A stretch of 64,000 nucleotides of DNA from Limnoperna fortunei (Eukaryota; Mollusca; Bivalvia; Mytilida; Modiolidae). Below the pieces are notes generated by a model that did not search any database, was not told the DNA's origin, and worked only from the letters and a program-made list of their open reading frames with translations. This document shows positions 34,714 to 47,226 of the stretch, piece by piece. The stretch covers positions 58,238,074 to 58,302,073 of the forward strand of contig OX104113.1 of assembly GCA_944474755.1 (NCBI GenBank), read 5' to 3'. The stretch's first letter is position 1, and each line of letters starts with the position of its first letter. Both the position numbers and the translations under genes were made by a program.

Positions 34714-37700
34714 TGAGATGGGACTAAATTCGTACCCTCGCCAAAAAAAGCGAGGGTTCGATTATTCGTTCTATCGTGAAGACTGTTATTTAGCCTTCTT
34801 TAAAAGAATAAAAATAAATAACAATTATTGTTGAATGGTGTGCTTGAATGCTTTTTCTGAGTGTACGACAAAATTCCCCCAGACAAAACCCTTCCGATTC
34901 ATTTAGCATATGTGGATAAAATCCCCCTTGTTAAATTTACAAGGCGGACAAAATCCCATCTTCGCATGCCGAGGGTTACGATCCAAAAGGGGGGGGGGGC
35001 TAATCGTAACACAAAATCCCCTCTGTAAAATTTTTAAGGCGAGCAAAATCATTCCTGAATTTTTTTATTAGCATTCTTTTAATGTTTACACAATACAGTC
35101 TTGTACATACATATAAATATTGAAAAATTATGTATTTTACAAAAAAAAAAAACAGATTTTTAATTAATTAATAATAATAACTGTTTGTCTCTTATTTGCA
35201 GTGCTTAATTGTCAACAGGGGTTGAAAATTCCTAAAGCTGGACGCCCGGGGCTTAAAAAACTAAAACATCGGGCTTGCCGATTTTCTATGAAAAAAACCC
35301 GTCGGGCTCGATCTCTCTTCAAAAAATAAAATGTTGTTTTTATTTTCAATGTTTCTTAAAGTGTATACCGTCAAAAATGTCCTGTAAATACTCATAAATC
35401 TACTTTAAAATCCTTGAATAAATCGATATTGATTTTCTATTTATGACAGATCTTAATACTATAGTATAGTTAACTAGCAACGTTGATAAAAAAATATCAA
35501 ATTTGTTTCCTTTTCCCATTGTTCCCTGTACAAAATATCCCCCAATTAATTTTGGTTACAAATTCGAGAAATGTTGTTGTCAAACTTTAACTTAAATCAG
35601 CGCTCAACACACGTGGGCGACTTAGTCATGTTAGTCGACTTACTGGGACCTGAAGTTGCCCTACGGCGCCTCAAAAGCGAAGTCGACGTCGCCAGGTTAT
35701 TTCCTTCAAGTTCACAGATCTAAGATACTTCTATATGATCTGGAAATATTTAATCCAGACTACCAAGTAAACAGTAAATGTGTATATTCCAATAAAAACG
35801 GAAAACAATAGGATTTACGTCTTTCAACTGGATTACGCGCCATTAGTTTATTTACCGGATGTGAATAATTACCGGAAGTGAACAATAAAGAAAAGTAAAG
35901 TAAAACGGCCCATAATGAAAAATCTAATTTTTTTATTAACAACCACGTTCAATTGGTTTCAAACTCAGTTTTTTTCAAAGTGTATTGTAAACAATTTTCT
36001 TTGATAAATATATCAGCTGCACTTGAAAGAATAAAGATCTATAGTAATTATTGACATTATGATAAGTTCTGTCCACAGGCACTTGGGGTCAGGATAATTT
36101 TTTTTTATGAAATAAAAAGCCAATAAATGAGTTTACAGTGTGTATTCACTCGTTTGGTAACTAGTCTGACATGTCTCATTGTGAAATATTGACCTCAGAA
36201 AAATAATATTTTTTTCTTTATTATATAAGAACAAGGCATGAATCTTATCCAAGTTCTAAAAATAGCTCAAGTTTTATTTACTGGAATCCCCACGTTTTAT
36301 TTAAAAAACATACTGTTCCAAGTGTCCAGTCAGGAATGAGCTATGTCCATTAAATATTCTCTTGATAACTACCACTTAACTTCACTATGTTACATCGTAT
36401 TTCATTAAAATTTTGTGTTTTCTTCTATCCAAGCGAATAACAATTTTTATCGGGACGGAAGTCACTGTGGTTCTGTCAGGAACCTATAAATCAATCAGAA
36501 AATTGGCAACAAATTTAACTTAAATGTTGGTAGCGTATTACATTCGTCTATGTCACTTCTGCGTTCTCGCTTAATCTCGTTCCGGTCTCGTCACGACAAA
36601 GAAATCGTACTTCCTTAGCTGAAGACTTAGCAAGTGTCCAATCCCGTTAGTTATACTAGTCCCAGGTTCTGTAGATGGGTGTCACATGAAGTAATTTTGA
36701 TCAGAACAACTTTGTCCAAGTGGAAGTTTGCTGAACAGAACATATTTCTGGGTTTAAGGATGTAGGAGGGTCAATTTCAAAGTGATGTCATTTTTTCCAA
36801 AATGGGTTTTATAAAGTCTTCAATCATAATACTTTTTATCAACAATGTTTAAAACTAGTCTTACCGAATTCGTTTTCGAGATATCCCTCACCAAACAAAG
36901 GACCCTTTAAAATTGTGAAAATTCTATTTTTGGCAGAATTTTTAGGTGTCATTTACAATTATTCGTTAAAACTAACTTAATAATAAGCTAAATTAAATAT
37001 TAAGTAATTAATTGTTTAAAGATTATATCTAATTTAAGAACAAAACAGCTAAATATTATTTTTTGCATACATATATATGAGATAAAACTCAAAAATTTAG
37101 GTTAGAAGCATGGCAAACTACCAGGAAAATAACCATAGGGGGCAACATTTTTGAAATGAACCAAAATATGTTAAAAAGTGATGTCAATTTTTTCAAATGT
37201 ATAAAATTACTTTCAATATATATGGTAAATTAAATTTCTATAACATTTATATGGGGTCACCGTGCTTTTAAGAAAAAGACAGAAAGAAACTCCACAAAAT
37301 TTACATTTTTGACCTTTATTTCAAAGTTTTATCTCTTGATATTCCATGTAAGATTAGTCTTACTGTATAGTGTTTATTAAAAGGGGAATTACAAGCATAC
37401 CTTAACAGCTATAAACAGCAACCTGACATTTAAACCCTCAAAAAGTTCCAAAGGTACCATCATATGACCTTGACCTTTGTCTTCAAGGTCAGATTTATGC
37501 TTAATTCACACATAGAAAGGCAAGATCATAGCTATTTTATTCTTTGTGGTATGATTTTAATTTGTTGATCATCAATCAAGATAATACAATAAGTTAAATA
37601 ATAAAATGACCTTCATATTTGACCTTAAACTTTTACCTCAAGGTGAAACTTTTGTAATGTACCATTAAGCTTATTTTACATGCAAAGCTCGTCATCAAAA

Positions 37701-38624
37701 TTTGTGTAGACATGTGGTACAAGTCAAGTTTTGCAACAGAGTTGCATGTTATCTTCATATATCCTTGACATTTGACCTAAAGATCAATTTTAGGACAATG
37801 TAATACACAATGTCTATAAGAAAATGAGATCTGGAATAAGTTATGTGACAAATAAACTCCACATTGTACCCAATGTGTTTCCCCATGATTTCCTCTATTC
37901 TGTTATTTGTGGGTGTATCATCATGAGATGATGTATGGTGTTCTAAAGTCATTGTAAGTCATGTAAGCTGTTACATTGTATTCTGGCATATAACAATTTA
38001 TCATTTTTTGGTAATTTTGGCAAATTTAATATAATATTGTACATCTCAACTTCAGAATTGACCAGTTAAATACAGTACTGAAAAAAGTACGGGAAAATGT
38101 ATCACCCACGGATGTATTTTTTTTAAATTCAACCCTTTCTTTTAAATACAAAGTCCCAAAATTTTAACAAAATATTCATATTAACTTTATGTTTGTATAC
38201 ATGAAGAAAAAAATGTAGGTTCCTGTGCTAAATTTTTTAAGAAGTACAGGAAAAACGATCAATTTTTAATATTTTTCCCATTATTTCAAGTTTTGCCCTT
38301 AAAATATCTGTCAGTGTATTTATTTCGGTAAACTAGCTAATTTATTTCATATAACATGTGTTTGCTAAAACTAGGGGCTTTCTATAGCCTGATAAGCATG
38401 CACAGCATGTCAAGTGCTGAAGAGTCAAAAATGATAAATACATGTACCTAACAAAAAAGACATTTCAGGTACAAGAATTTTTACATCAATGTTTAGATTC
38501 TAATACAATTTTTACAAGAAGGTAGAGCTGTTTTCACAGGTTTTATTGGTAATCCATCCAATACAATTTTCTAAATAATTAGCAGAGTGTAATACGACAG
38601 CACTATGTTGAACCATGTATGCTT
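34714..38624. other. Non-coding stretch with eroded repeats
   Basis: It includes a small GCGAGGG hairpin (34737-34760), AAAATCCCC-type phrases (34915-35045), a 11-G run (34988-34998), GGGCTTGCCG-type sequence (35245-35320) and degenerate GACCTTGACCTTTG copies near 37465, 37606 and 37765, which suggest an old relative of the 16.1-kb element. No gene was recognised. Confidence 0.5.
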
Positions 38625-38630
38625 GGGGGG

Positions 38631-38662
<32 letters not shown>
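38625..38662. repeat. Poly-G tract (31 consecutive G)
   Basis: G6-C-G31 sits 35 bp before a SINE. Such a tract can form G-quadruplexes and is also error-prone in assembly. Confidence 0.95.
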
Positions 38663-38664
<2 letters not shown>

Positions 38665-38698
38665 AAAGTGGATACAAAATTTATATTGGAATACACTA

Positions 38699-38940
38699 AC
38701 ATTGGCGGCCAAGCGGTTAAGGCAGTTCGTCTAGTATAGATTACATGGTCTGTCAACCCTGAGGTTGCAGGTTCAAGTCTCACTGCGGGCAGGGTGTGCT
38801 CGACTCCAATTGACAAAGATTATCAGTTTTCCTACCAAAGGTCGGGGTTTTCTCCTGTTACTCCTCCCCAATGAAAACTGGACACCATGATATAGCTGAA
38901 CAATTGCTGAAAGTGGTGTTAAACACCATTACAACAAGAA
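38699..38940 (+). mobile_element. tRNA-derived SINE, full length
   Basis: Box A-like GGCGGCCAAGCGGTTAAGG, box B GGTTCAAGTCTC, body GACTCCAATTGACAAAGAT, tail domain AATGAAAACTGGACACC and GCTGAAAGTGGTGTTAAAC, then an A-rich tail. Same family as 11192. No clear target duplication was seen. Confidence 0.85.
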
Positions 38941-40760
38941 AAAAAACAACAAACAATATAGCATTAAATGGATGTTATATTTCAATTTCCTTAAAATCAA
39001 TCCTCTATTTCTCAAGTTACAACACTGAAACCAATATTGCCCTTTAACGCTAGTAGATAAAGAACCATATGCACCAATTTCAATAAAATTGTTCAACAAT
39101 TACTCAAGTTAGAGCATGGAAACTAAATATTTATCAATAACCACACCAAGAGTACCATATGCGCCTTTCACATTCATGATTGTGGCATAAAAACTTGAAC
39201 TTGAGTTGCATAGATTTCGTAATTTTATATGTTCAAATAATGACAACAAATAGCCATGTTAATGTCAACAAATTATAATCTAAATGTTATGCTCCTTTTT
39301 ACTCAGCATTTTCACAAAATAAACTACAGAGAAGCTTGAGTTATGCCCCTTTATATATATCAGTGTTACATTATTGATGGATGGTATTGGTGGCTCAATA
39401 GGTAATCTTGGTGCAGGTATTTCAGCTACATATAATTCATCATTCGCATGTACTTCTGTCAAGTCTATGCCTTTTTCATAACAGGTACCCTAACTCAATT
39501 CACAACTTGTAGTTTTCTGATCATTACTGAAAAAACATATATAAAGAGCATTGAGTATCACTATAACATATGAAATGACTCAATTTTACTCATCTCTATA
39601 CCCATTTCAAAAGAAATGGTGGGTTAAACTATGTTTTATGTGCCAAACCTTCCTCTTTGAAAGACACAAATTAAAACAAAGTGATCAACAGATTCCAAAA
39701 TACAAATGGCAAGTACCTGAAAAAAATTTCTTATAACCCTGATCTAAAAGTTGGTCAAAAAAATTATATATAGAATTTAAAAATTCAAAAAATGTGTGAT
39801 ACCAAAAGAACTAAATGATCAGACCATTCAACATTTCTGAAGGCCATATTTTTGGTTATATTTACTAGTAATAGTTATGGTAACAATTTATGTGGGATAT
39901 GATTTACAAAAAAAAGTGTTGCTTAGTTTCAGACTACCATATCTTTCAGGAAACAACCTCTGTATAAAAATTAGGAGATAATCCAAACTTAGTATTTACA
40001 ATGTACCTACAAATTATAATATAACGTGTTTCAATGTCATTGATAAAGTGTATACATGTATATGCTTAATTGTGAAAATAAGCATCAATTTAACAATGAT
40101 TTTTATCGATACTATACTAGTACTACTACTAGTATAGTATCCAAGTTAACAAGTATATACAATCTTTTTTTTATATAAAACCATTGAACCCAGTAAAAGA
40201 GAGAAAATGTGATATTTACACTATACCCGAAATAATGTATTGTGAATTAATAATACTAGTATTAAATTAACATAAGTACTGTAGTCTGTACAATAAATAG
40301 TTTTTTTAATACATAGTGCATTTCCAAATTTGCTTTTCTTTTAATTTGAACCACTGTGTTCATTTTCCTACATACAATGAGTTTTCTTTATCATTTTTAT
40401 CTAAGTAAAAATAAGAACGGTCAATGTACATGTATGGTATGAACTTCTCACTTTCCCCATGACACCATGGAGATGGTTAGCAAATTTATAATGTTATAGA
40501 TATTACATCAATATGTATTTCAATTTTTACCTCAGACAAGGCCATCATCATGTTTTTTCTCTGTTGGTACTAGTATGATGTTTACACGTTGGCATATGCT
40601 GTTTACACAAAGTATTTTCCAAGTAGCAGCTCAAGTTTTTATACATTTTACACAGTTTTGCTGAGTAATAAGGATGTGCATATTCCTTGCAGGCTGATCG
40701 TCAGTCGGCAAGTACAGCCAATTCACCAACCCTCCGTCCATCTTTCCACTCATCTAAAGC
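38941..40760. other. Non-coding AT-rich stretch
   Basis: An ACTAGTACTACTACTAGTAT palindrome-like run is near 40115-40140. Nothing else recognised. Confidence 0.5.
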
Positions 40761-41050
40761 TAGGGTTAAGTGATGATGATGATGATGGGGGTTTTTTACG
40801 TCCTACACTGATAAATTAATACCCTCGGTCGGACGGTTGTTATGGTTAGTTGTCCATGGACTCCACCATGGTGGTTTTGTCAAAGCCCGGCCTTCGGGAT
40901 ACCTGGTCGAAGTACTCAGCAGCATATGTCCTACTAACGGCCGGGCTGCTCCGATGTAACGTTGGCCTACTTAAGTACCCCACATGGGTAGAAGCGTTCC
41001 CCACTCTGACCGTCTTGGAGGTCTTACATCTGCAGAGTGTAGGGTTAAGT
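40761..41050 (-). mobile_element. 268-bp retroposed sequence with 11-bp target duplication
   Basis: TAGGGTTAAGT occurs exactly at 40761-40771 and 41040-41050. Between them is a GC-richer block that, on the minus strand, ends in (ATC)n, a simple-repeat tail typical of LINE/SINE 3' ends. No tRNA-like A and B boxes were identified, so it may be a 5'-truncated LINE 3' UTR rather than a SINE. Confidence 0.75.
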
Positions 41051-41889
41051 AATTTCCTTTATCATTAACTACTTCTTGTTTAGCACAGCGGGATATATCA
41101 GGTGTGGTCAGTTGGCATAATAATCTTTTGTAGCAAAGCGACTTTCCTATAACTACCCAGCGCTTTTGACAGATATTTTCTTCTGCTTTTCAGAAGACAA
41201 AAACACAATCTTACGTCTAGCCACGGAATAAGACTAAAAAGGTTAAAATCTTATCAAAATTCTTGTCTGGCGATATCCCGTGTTTATTCCGGAAGTTGGC
41301 GGGTATCTACCGTAAATGTCGTATTTTCTTTGAAAATCAAGTTATTTGTTTAAAAAGTTGATTTCTTTATATACTATTATTTAATTCATAACAAATCTTT
41401 TGTATTTCGTGGATTTCTTTAGTCTATATTAATTTTTGTGAAGTTTTACTGATAACGACATCAATAATTTTACGGTGCGCAAAGCATAACAAAAATACGA
41501 CCCGCGAACATCCTTAATGTTATGTTATTTTATCTATCTTCTTTGAAAATTTTGCTCAGATAAACATGGCATGTTCATAACAAACTGTTATAAATATGTG
41601 TGTCGTATTATTGACATGAGTATAGTAAATATGAATCAAATAAAGTAGTACAACATGTTTCGTTACATTTATTAAGTACAAAGTACAAATTTCTACTTTA
41701 TGATGTATACAAGAACTTCATGAATGATGTTTATGTCTCAACCTTTACAAATATTTTTAGTTGATCTATTTATATTTGTGAATACCTTGTATGGCTACAA
41801 GTAGTGAAGTACTGAAGTAGATAGAAAATTGGCACTTTATCTATTGCTTTTTATCATGATTTTATCATGATAAAGGTTATGCGCTATTT
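41051..41889. other. Non-coding stretch
   Basis: Nothing recognised. Confidence 0.5.
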
Positions 41890-42058
41890 GATATTAAGAA
41901 GAATTTTTTTTTTTTTTTTTAATGGTGTTTTAACGCCACTTTCAGCAATTTTTCAGCTATATCATGGCGTCCAGTTTTTATTGGGGGAGGAAGCCAGAGT
42001 ACCCGGAGAGAACCACCGACCTGCGGTAGGAAAACTGGCAATCCGATATTAAGAAGAA
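41890..42058 (-). mobile_element. 5'-truncated SINE with 14-bp target duplication
   Basis: GATATTAAGAAGAA repeats exactly at 41890-41903 and 42045-42058. The insert (41904-42044) is, on the minus strand, the 3' half of the SINE family: GGATTGCCAGTTTTCC through AATAAAAACTGGACGCC and GCTGAAAGTGGCGTTAAAAC to a poly-A. Confidence 0.95.
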
Positions 42059-42804
42059 AAAACTGAATCTAAGTGTGTTATAAACACAAGAGAAATAATC
42101 CTGGAAATCCCAATTATAGACAAATGGAAAAGAACATCACTCCGATTATTTTTAGGGCTTGGTTAATTAATGTTGGGGCTTAGGGTTAAAAAAGCCCAGG
42201 CCTTAGGCTTGCCCAAAAAAATTTTCAACCCCTGTAAAATAATGGCATGATTTAGTTCAATAAATTTCTTGTTCCGTAAATAATAATGAAAGGGCTTATT
42301 AAATTAAATGGTGCCGTTCCTTTATTAACTTATGTCATACTAAACAATACAAACCATATCGACTTGATGTGCCCCAATGAAAAAATAAAATAATCCTGTT
42401 TTAATCTTTGTCTCATTCATCATTTCAAGTACCAGGAAAAAGCTATCTAACAAGATCATGAAGATGTACAATACTTATTGGTACATGTATTATCAAAATC
42501 TGATTCTGGAGGGATTTCGTCCAGCAAGAAAATTTTACAGGGGTGCATCTTTTTAGTCCTTATAGCTTTTTCTCAACCAGACATGTTCGTCATTTCAGTG
42601 TGTACTCCAGATGCTTTTGTACAGTTTTTTTTCTAATATAAACTATTAAAGTCAAATGGTCATGGAGTTAAGTTTCAAAAATTTTTGTGAAAAAGTGGCA
42701 TTTTAAAAATAATTATCAGAACTTGTTTTTTTATGGACGACAGAGAAATTTATCTAATGAAGCCTAAAACAGTTGCTGTCAATTTAAATGAAAAATAATG
42801 GCAA
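42059..42804. other. Non-coding stretch
   Basis: The GGGCTTAGG/AGCCCAGGCC..GGCTTGCC phrase near 42165-42236 resembles the one at 35215-35320 in opposite orientation (both adjoin CAGGGGTTGAAAATT), so the two may be ends of an old element. Otherwise nothing. Confidence 0.4.
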
Positions 42805-42891
42805 TCAGCAAATTGGCTAATAATTTAATTTGCTTTGTAAGCTGAAATCTGATTGGTCAATTCAAATTGAGCAACCCATATTTAAAGATAT

Positions 42892-43041
42892 AACTTGCAT
42901 GGGGGGGGGGGGGGGTTCTCTCCGGGTACTCCAGCTTCCTCCCCCAATAAAAACTGGACGCCATGAAATAGCTGAAAAATTGCTGAAAGTGGCGTTAAAA
43001 CACCAATCAAAAAAAAAAAACAAAAAAAAAAACTTGCATGG
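42892..43041 (+). mobile_element. 5'-truncated SINE with 11-bp target duplication
   Basis: AACTTGCATGG is repeated at 42892-42902 and 43031-43041. The insert starts in a G-tract (G15 including duplication bases) and continues TTCTCTCCGGGTACTCC...GCTGAAAGTGGCGTTAAAAC plus a poly-A-rich tail. The G-tract corresponds to the GGTCGGGGG of the full-length SINE, expanded. Confidence 0.9.
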
Positions 43042-44004
43042 CCTATGACCTTTTCTTATGCGACTTTTACCATAAAAATTGTTTAAGATTTATTAAGTTA
43101 AAATAAATTATAAGTAATATTTCAAATTTCTGCACAGGTTATATGATTAGTTCTATAACATGAAACCTCTCATTTCACGTTTATATTTATCATTTTCATC
43201 TGTCTTTTACATTTTTTTTATTATTTGAAATGAGAAGTTTTATCTGTAAGTTTAATTTTCTCGGAGCAAAATTTTTTTTAGAAGTTCTGTATATTTTAAC
43301 ATGTGAAGTATAATGAACCAACATAAATACAAAAACTATACCTGATTTCAATAAATAAAACTATGTTCACTTGAGTAATCCATGTTTAAAATATATAGGC
43401 GAAATTTTGCTGGGAGTTGACATTTTGAATTTAACGGTAAATCATAATAATGGAATCAAGTTACATTTAATGTTGGAATGAATACAATTTATCGTCAATG
43501 TAACAAATGAAAAAGTCGTTTCGTTAAAAACTAATCCATAAGATAGATTTAAATGGTGTCGGCCATTCAATGTAATGGGAGTGAAAGGGTATCTCAAATA
43601 AAACTTCAAACAGGACTTAAAACATCCTTTATATACTAAGGTACAGTCTGCGAAATTAGCACAAGTCCGCTGGCCCCTGGCCAGTAAAAATCCTTTCGGG
43701 CAAGTGAAATTTTAATAAAATTTATATTGAATATATAGGAGAAAATCCAAAAGTTCAGGATTCGGGCAAGTGATTTGCAAATCCTAATTTCAAGCACTGA
43801 AGGTAAGACAATTCAGAGCTCCAGATAAGCTGCGTATTTGCGTTATGACGCAATAAAATTTTCCTAAAACCCAATTATTTTTATAGCTTTTCGTTGCAAA
43901 ATGCAATATCAAAGGCCTAAAACCCAATTAATTTTTAGAAACATGCTTAATATTCACTGAGTGCATAAAATTGTTTAGTGATTGCATTAATTCATTTAAT
44001 ACTT

Positions 44005-44107
44005 CAAATTTCTGAACAGGTTATACGATATAATATGTTCTGGGTCTGAATGGTGTAAACAGACCCAAACCATATTATATCGTATAACCTTTTCAGAAAT
44101 TTGAAAT
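44005..44107. repeat. ~103-bp hairpin
   Basis: Arms TTCAAATTTCTGAACAGGTT..ACGATATAATATG..GGGTCTG and the inverted counterpart surround AATGGTGTAAA. It is the inner edge of the right arm of the foldback element. The same ACGATATAATATGG phrase recurs at 44810. Confidence 0.9.
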
Positions 44108-44308
44108 ATTCCTTATAATTTAATTTTAACTATAAACTTCAACCATTTTTTTTTATAGTAAAAACGTCGAAAACGTCATGGAACTATTTTAATTTTAAGG
44201 GCATAAGAAAAGGTCAAAGGTCACGCAAGTTATATCTTATAATATGGGTTGCTTGATTTGAATTAACCAATCAGATTTCAGCTTTCAAAGCAAATTAAAT
44301 TATTCAAA

Positions 44309-45651
44309 TAAATACACAAGTTGCCTAATTATGATTCCCATTATTTTGCAACGTAACAACCGAGGTTTCCAAATGTCATGTATATTTCATGCAGCATATG
44401 GTGCTCCAGTTGTGGAGTTTTTTTCCACAAGAAGAGATGCATGTTCCCTGTTGAATACAGTTTTGTCAGCATAAAAAACCCAATTCAATAAATTTTAGAT
44501 GGGTGAAAAACCCAATTATCTTATTTTTGAGAGGGTTAAAAAATGATAAAAGTTTTATTTAAAAAAAAATACCCAATGAAATAAATCATCAGATGGGTGA
44601 AAAAATCAATGAAGAAAATGTTATCTAGAGAGAATTTGTAGAAAATTTAGACATTTCCTTTAAATTTAGCATAGTTTGCAAGGGTGTACAACAGAAACAT
44701 TCTGCACGATTTTCTTGAATTCGCATTTGACTAAAAACATAAAATATCAATATCCGATAAAAAATATTGAAAATAAACATAAATGAGAGGTTTTATTAAG
44801 AACTAGTTATACGATATAATATGGTTTGGTTCATAAGTGGCAGATCCGCAGTGGGATGGGGTTGGGGGAAAAGGGGGGGGGGGGGGGGGGGTTTACAATG
44901 ATATCTCTGTTGTACATGTATACTGTACCAAATAAAGGTTACTTAACACTATAAAAACTTTGTGTAAAATAAATTCATTTGGGTGCTTGGAAATTGTAGA
45001 ATGCAGGATTTTGCACCATTTTTTCGAAAGCTTCTAGGGGCCTTAAGCGGACCCCAGACTCCCTGCCATAAATGCACCTCTGCGAGGCGTGGAAGGACCA
45101 CTTCATGGCACTCCCTTTCTGATATCATCTTTTTATGCCCCCCACCCTTTCGAAAATCCTGTATCTGCCCCTGTTAATTATAACTGATTATGCTTCACAA
45201 TTATTTCAATTATCCAAAGGCATTGCAATTTTTACACCTGAAACACAACTAGCTACACTATAATATAGCTACTGAAACACATTATAGATCATTATAAATA
45301 CCAATGAAGTCCTATAACACATCATCAAAAAAGGCTTTGACCTATATTTCCTTTTAAAGCGTACCATTAGTTTGTGCTAATAAATATTTGTATTGTATTG
45401 TATTGTATTTGTATTGTATATTATACTGGCAAACCGACAGAGGGAGTAATCAGGGTGAATCAACCTGATTCGAACAGGAGTCATGGCGAAATGACTCATG
45501 TGCAACAGGATTCAGGGCAACATGTGATTTACAGGGAACTGACTAGTTGCCCGAATGGGTCACTTTTTTACCTCTCCAAAATATATGAATAGGTTGCTTA
45601 TAGGTAGCTTTTTTTCATTGAAAAGTATATTATTGGGAAGTTGTAATTTAT
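44309..45651. other. Non-coding stretch with G-tract and pentamer repeat
   Basis: It holds a G19 tract (44873-44891) and a (GTATT)n run (45390-45415). The block 44995-45175 (GAAAATCCTGTATCTGCCCC end) looks like a dispersed repeat. No gene was recognised. Confidence 0.5.
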
Positions 45652-46037
45652 CTAAATATCGCTGAAGGGGTCATTGTCGACCTGGGTACTATATCAGCGT
45701 ACCCAGGGTACTTAAAATTTGAGAAATGGTACCCAGGGTACTGTCGCTTAACATAAACGTACCCGGTGTGGTAAGTATCGGGAGATTACGTTCATTTCCT
45801 TCCCATATTTGGTCCACAATTATAAAAAGAAGAATGGCGGTTTGTTACAGTTTACAGTTACGTTTGTTTTGATTATGTGCATGTTTATGAACACTGTTGA
45901 AAATTAATGTATTTGATTCAACAATATTGGTCTGGGTACGTTTATGTTAAGCGACAGTACCCTGGGTACCATTTCTCAAATTGTAAGTACCCTGATATAG
46001 TACCCAGGTCGACAATGACCCCTTCAGCCTAAATATC
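45652..46037. mobile_element. 368-bp MITE with 9-bp target duplication
   Basis: CTAAATATC flanks both ends (45652-45660 and 46029-46037). TIRs of about 100 bp, nearly perfect, start GCTGAAGGGGTCATTGTCGA and contain repeated ACCCAGGGTAC and GGGTACT motifs. The ~165-bp centre is non-coding. Confidence 0.95.
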
Positions 46038-47124
46038 TATTAAACCACAATGATTTTACAAAGTGTTCCATTAACATCACTTCATCATTTTGGTAGAGAA
46101 TGGACTATTTTGGGAATGGGGATGCAGTAATAAAATATATATAAATAGGTCTGATTTAATCATAAAATATATGATTATACTTATAGGTCCGAAAATATAT
46201 GAATAGGGTGGTTTTTCACATCTCCGTTCGCAGAACTGTTCCTATCCTTAGTTACCCCCCTATCCGGGTACATATTAATCCGCGTTTCAGTTATGACAGA
46301 ATTTTTTTAAACGGAAAAAACCTTGTTGGATTTCTTTAAGGCTATTAAGCAGTGCCTCTACCCGGAAAGTTGCCATTTTCACACTGTGCAGACGACTCTA
46401 AGTTGGTTCCATGCCGACTTCCACTTTTAAAGCGCGTAGCGAAAAATACAACCGGAATCCAGTTTATGAACGAAAAATGGATAACGGAAAAATAATTTTT
46501 ATGACAGTGCACTAGAATTTGACGATTAACGTGTCTTGAAAATGTATCACTTTACAGTCAATCACATTTATTTCAAGCATTCACTGTTTCCAAAAGTGTC
46601 TCACATATACAGAACAGAAAAAGAACAGAACAGGGCCCAGCCCATAAAACCTACTTGAGTAAAAAAATTTTGCTCAGCATGAGAATTTACTCAACTACCA
46701 TGACAACAAGGAAAAAGGATAGATTTGATTGGATGAAATTGAGAATAAAAAAGTTCTCAGCAAAGAAAATGTTTATGGCGCTGGGCCCAGATTTTTATTT
46801 ACCAATTAAAGGTGCCCGTTAGAGGCAGAATCAATTATGATCAATTATAATTTAATCAAAGAAAGATCATAAGCACAAATCATAATAAATAAAAGTTTTA
46901 TTTTAACATAATTGTATTCATTATAAGAACATAGATGTAAAATGTAATAAGGTTATCCAGTAAGAACTGAGCAAGGGGAGACAACTCTATCATGTTAACT
47001 AGCTGATTAATACATTACGTTTTTCTTTCAATTCAACGACTAATTTCAATAAAAGTGTATTTTCATTGATCATTAACCATAAGAATAAATATCAACACAC
47101 AGGTTTTTAAAATTACAATATTTA
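46038..47124. other. Non-coding stretch with a short foldback
   Basis: A ~155-bp unit at about 46634-46790 has inverted ends (GGGCCCAGC / GCTGGGCCC followed by CATAAA-type sequence), a probable MITE without a clear duplication. Otherwise nothing. Confidence 0.5.
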
Positions 47125-47226
47125 TCATTTTATTTCTTTAATAAAAGAATTTCTAATTTCTAGATTTGGACTATTTAATAAAAAATGTTTCTCATCCTCC
47201 ACTTCATTTTTACACAATCCCCCCAT
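47125..47226 (-). pseudogene. LINE ORF2 terminal Cys-rich piece (part 3 of split LINE)
   Basis: The minus strand encodes MGGLCKNEVEDEKHFLLNSP followed by LEIRNSFIKEIK, the C-terminal tail of the LINE whose other parts lie at 48531-48660 and 49736-50600. It is cut off from them by the plus-strand LINE at 47227. One cysteine/histidine ligand position (usual LLNCP) reads S. Confidence 0.75.

Larger units (their letters stand above)
42805..44308. mobile_element. 1.5-kb foldback element with ~250-bp arms
   Basis: The left arm (AATAATTTAATTTGCTTTG, AGCTGAAATCTGATTGGT, ATATAACTTGC, GACCTTTTCTTATG, to about 43145) is matched in inverse by 44060-44308. The left arm is split by a SINE. No target duplication was found. 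Confidence 0.75.

Noticed and set aside
34483..34834. Frames around 34483-34834 on both strands
   Set aside because: They run through a hairpin, so the same peptide piece (CFRMI) appears on both strands; no gene evidence.
38512..38816. Minus-strand frames with poly-Pro
   Set aside because: The proline run is the poly-G tract read backwards and the rest is antisense SINE.
44838..45175. Possible TIR element with GGCAGATCC ends
   Set aside because: The inverted match is too short and imperfect, and no target duplication was found.
46634..46793. hAT-type MITE starting CAGGGCCC
   Set aside because: Inverted ends are visible but the flanking 8 bp do not match, so the superfamily call is unsupported; kept only as a short foldback.
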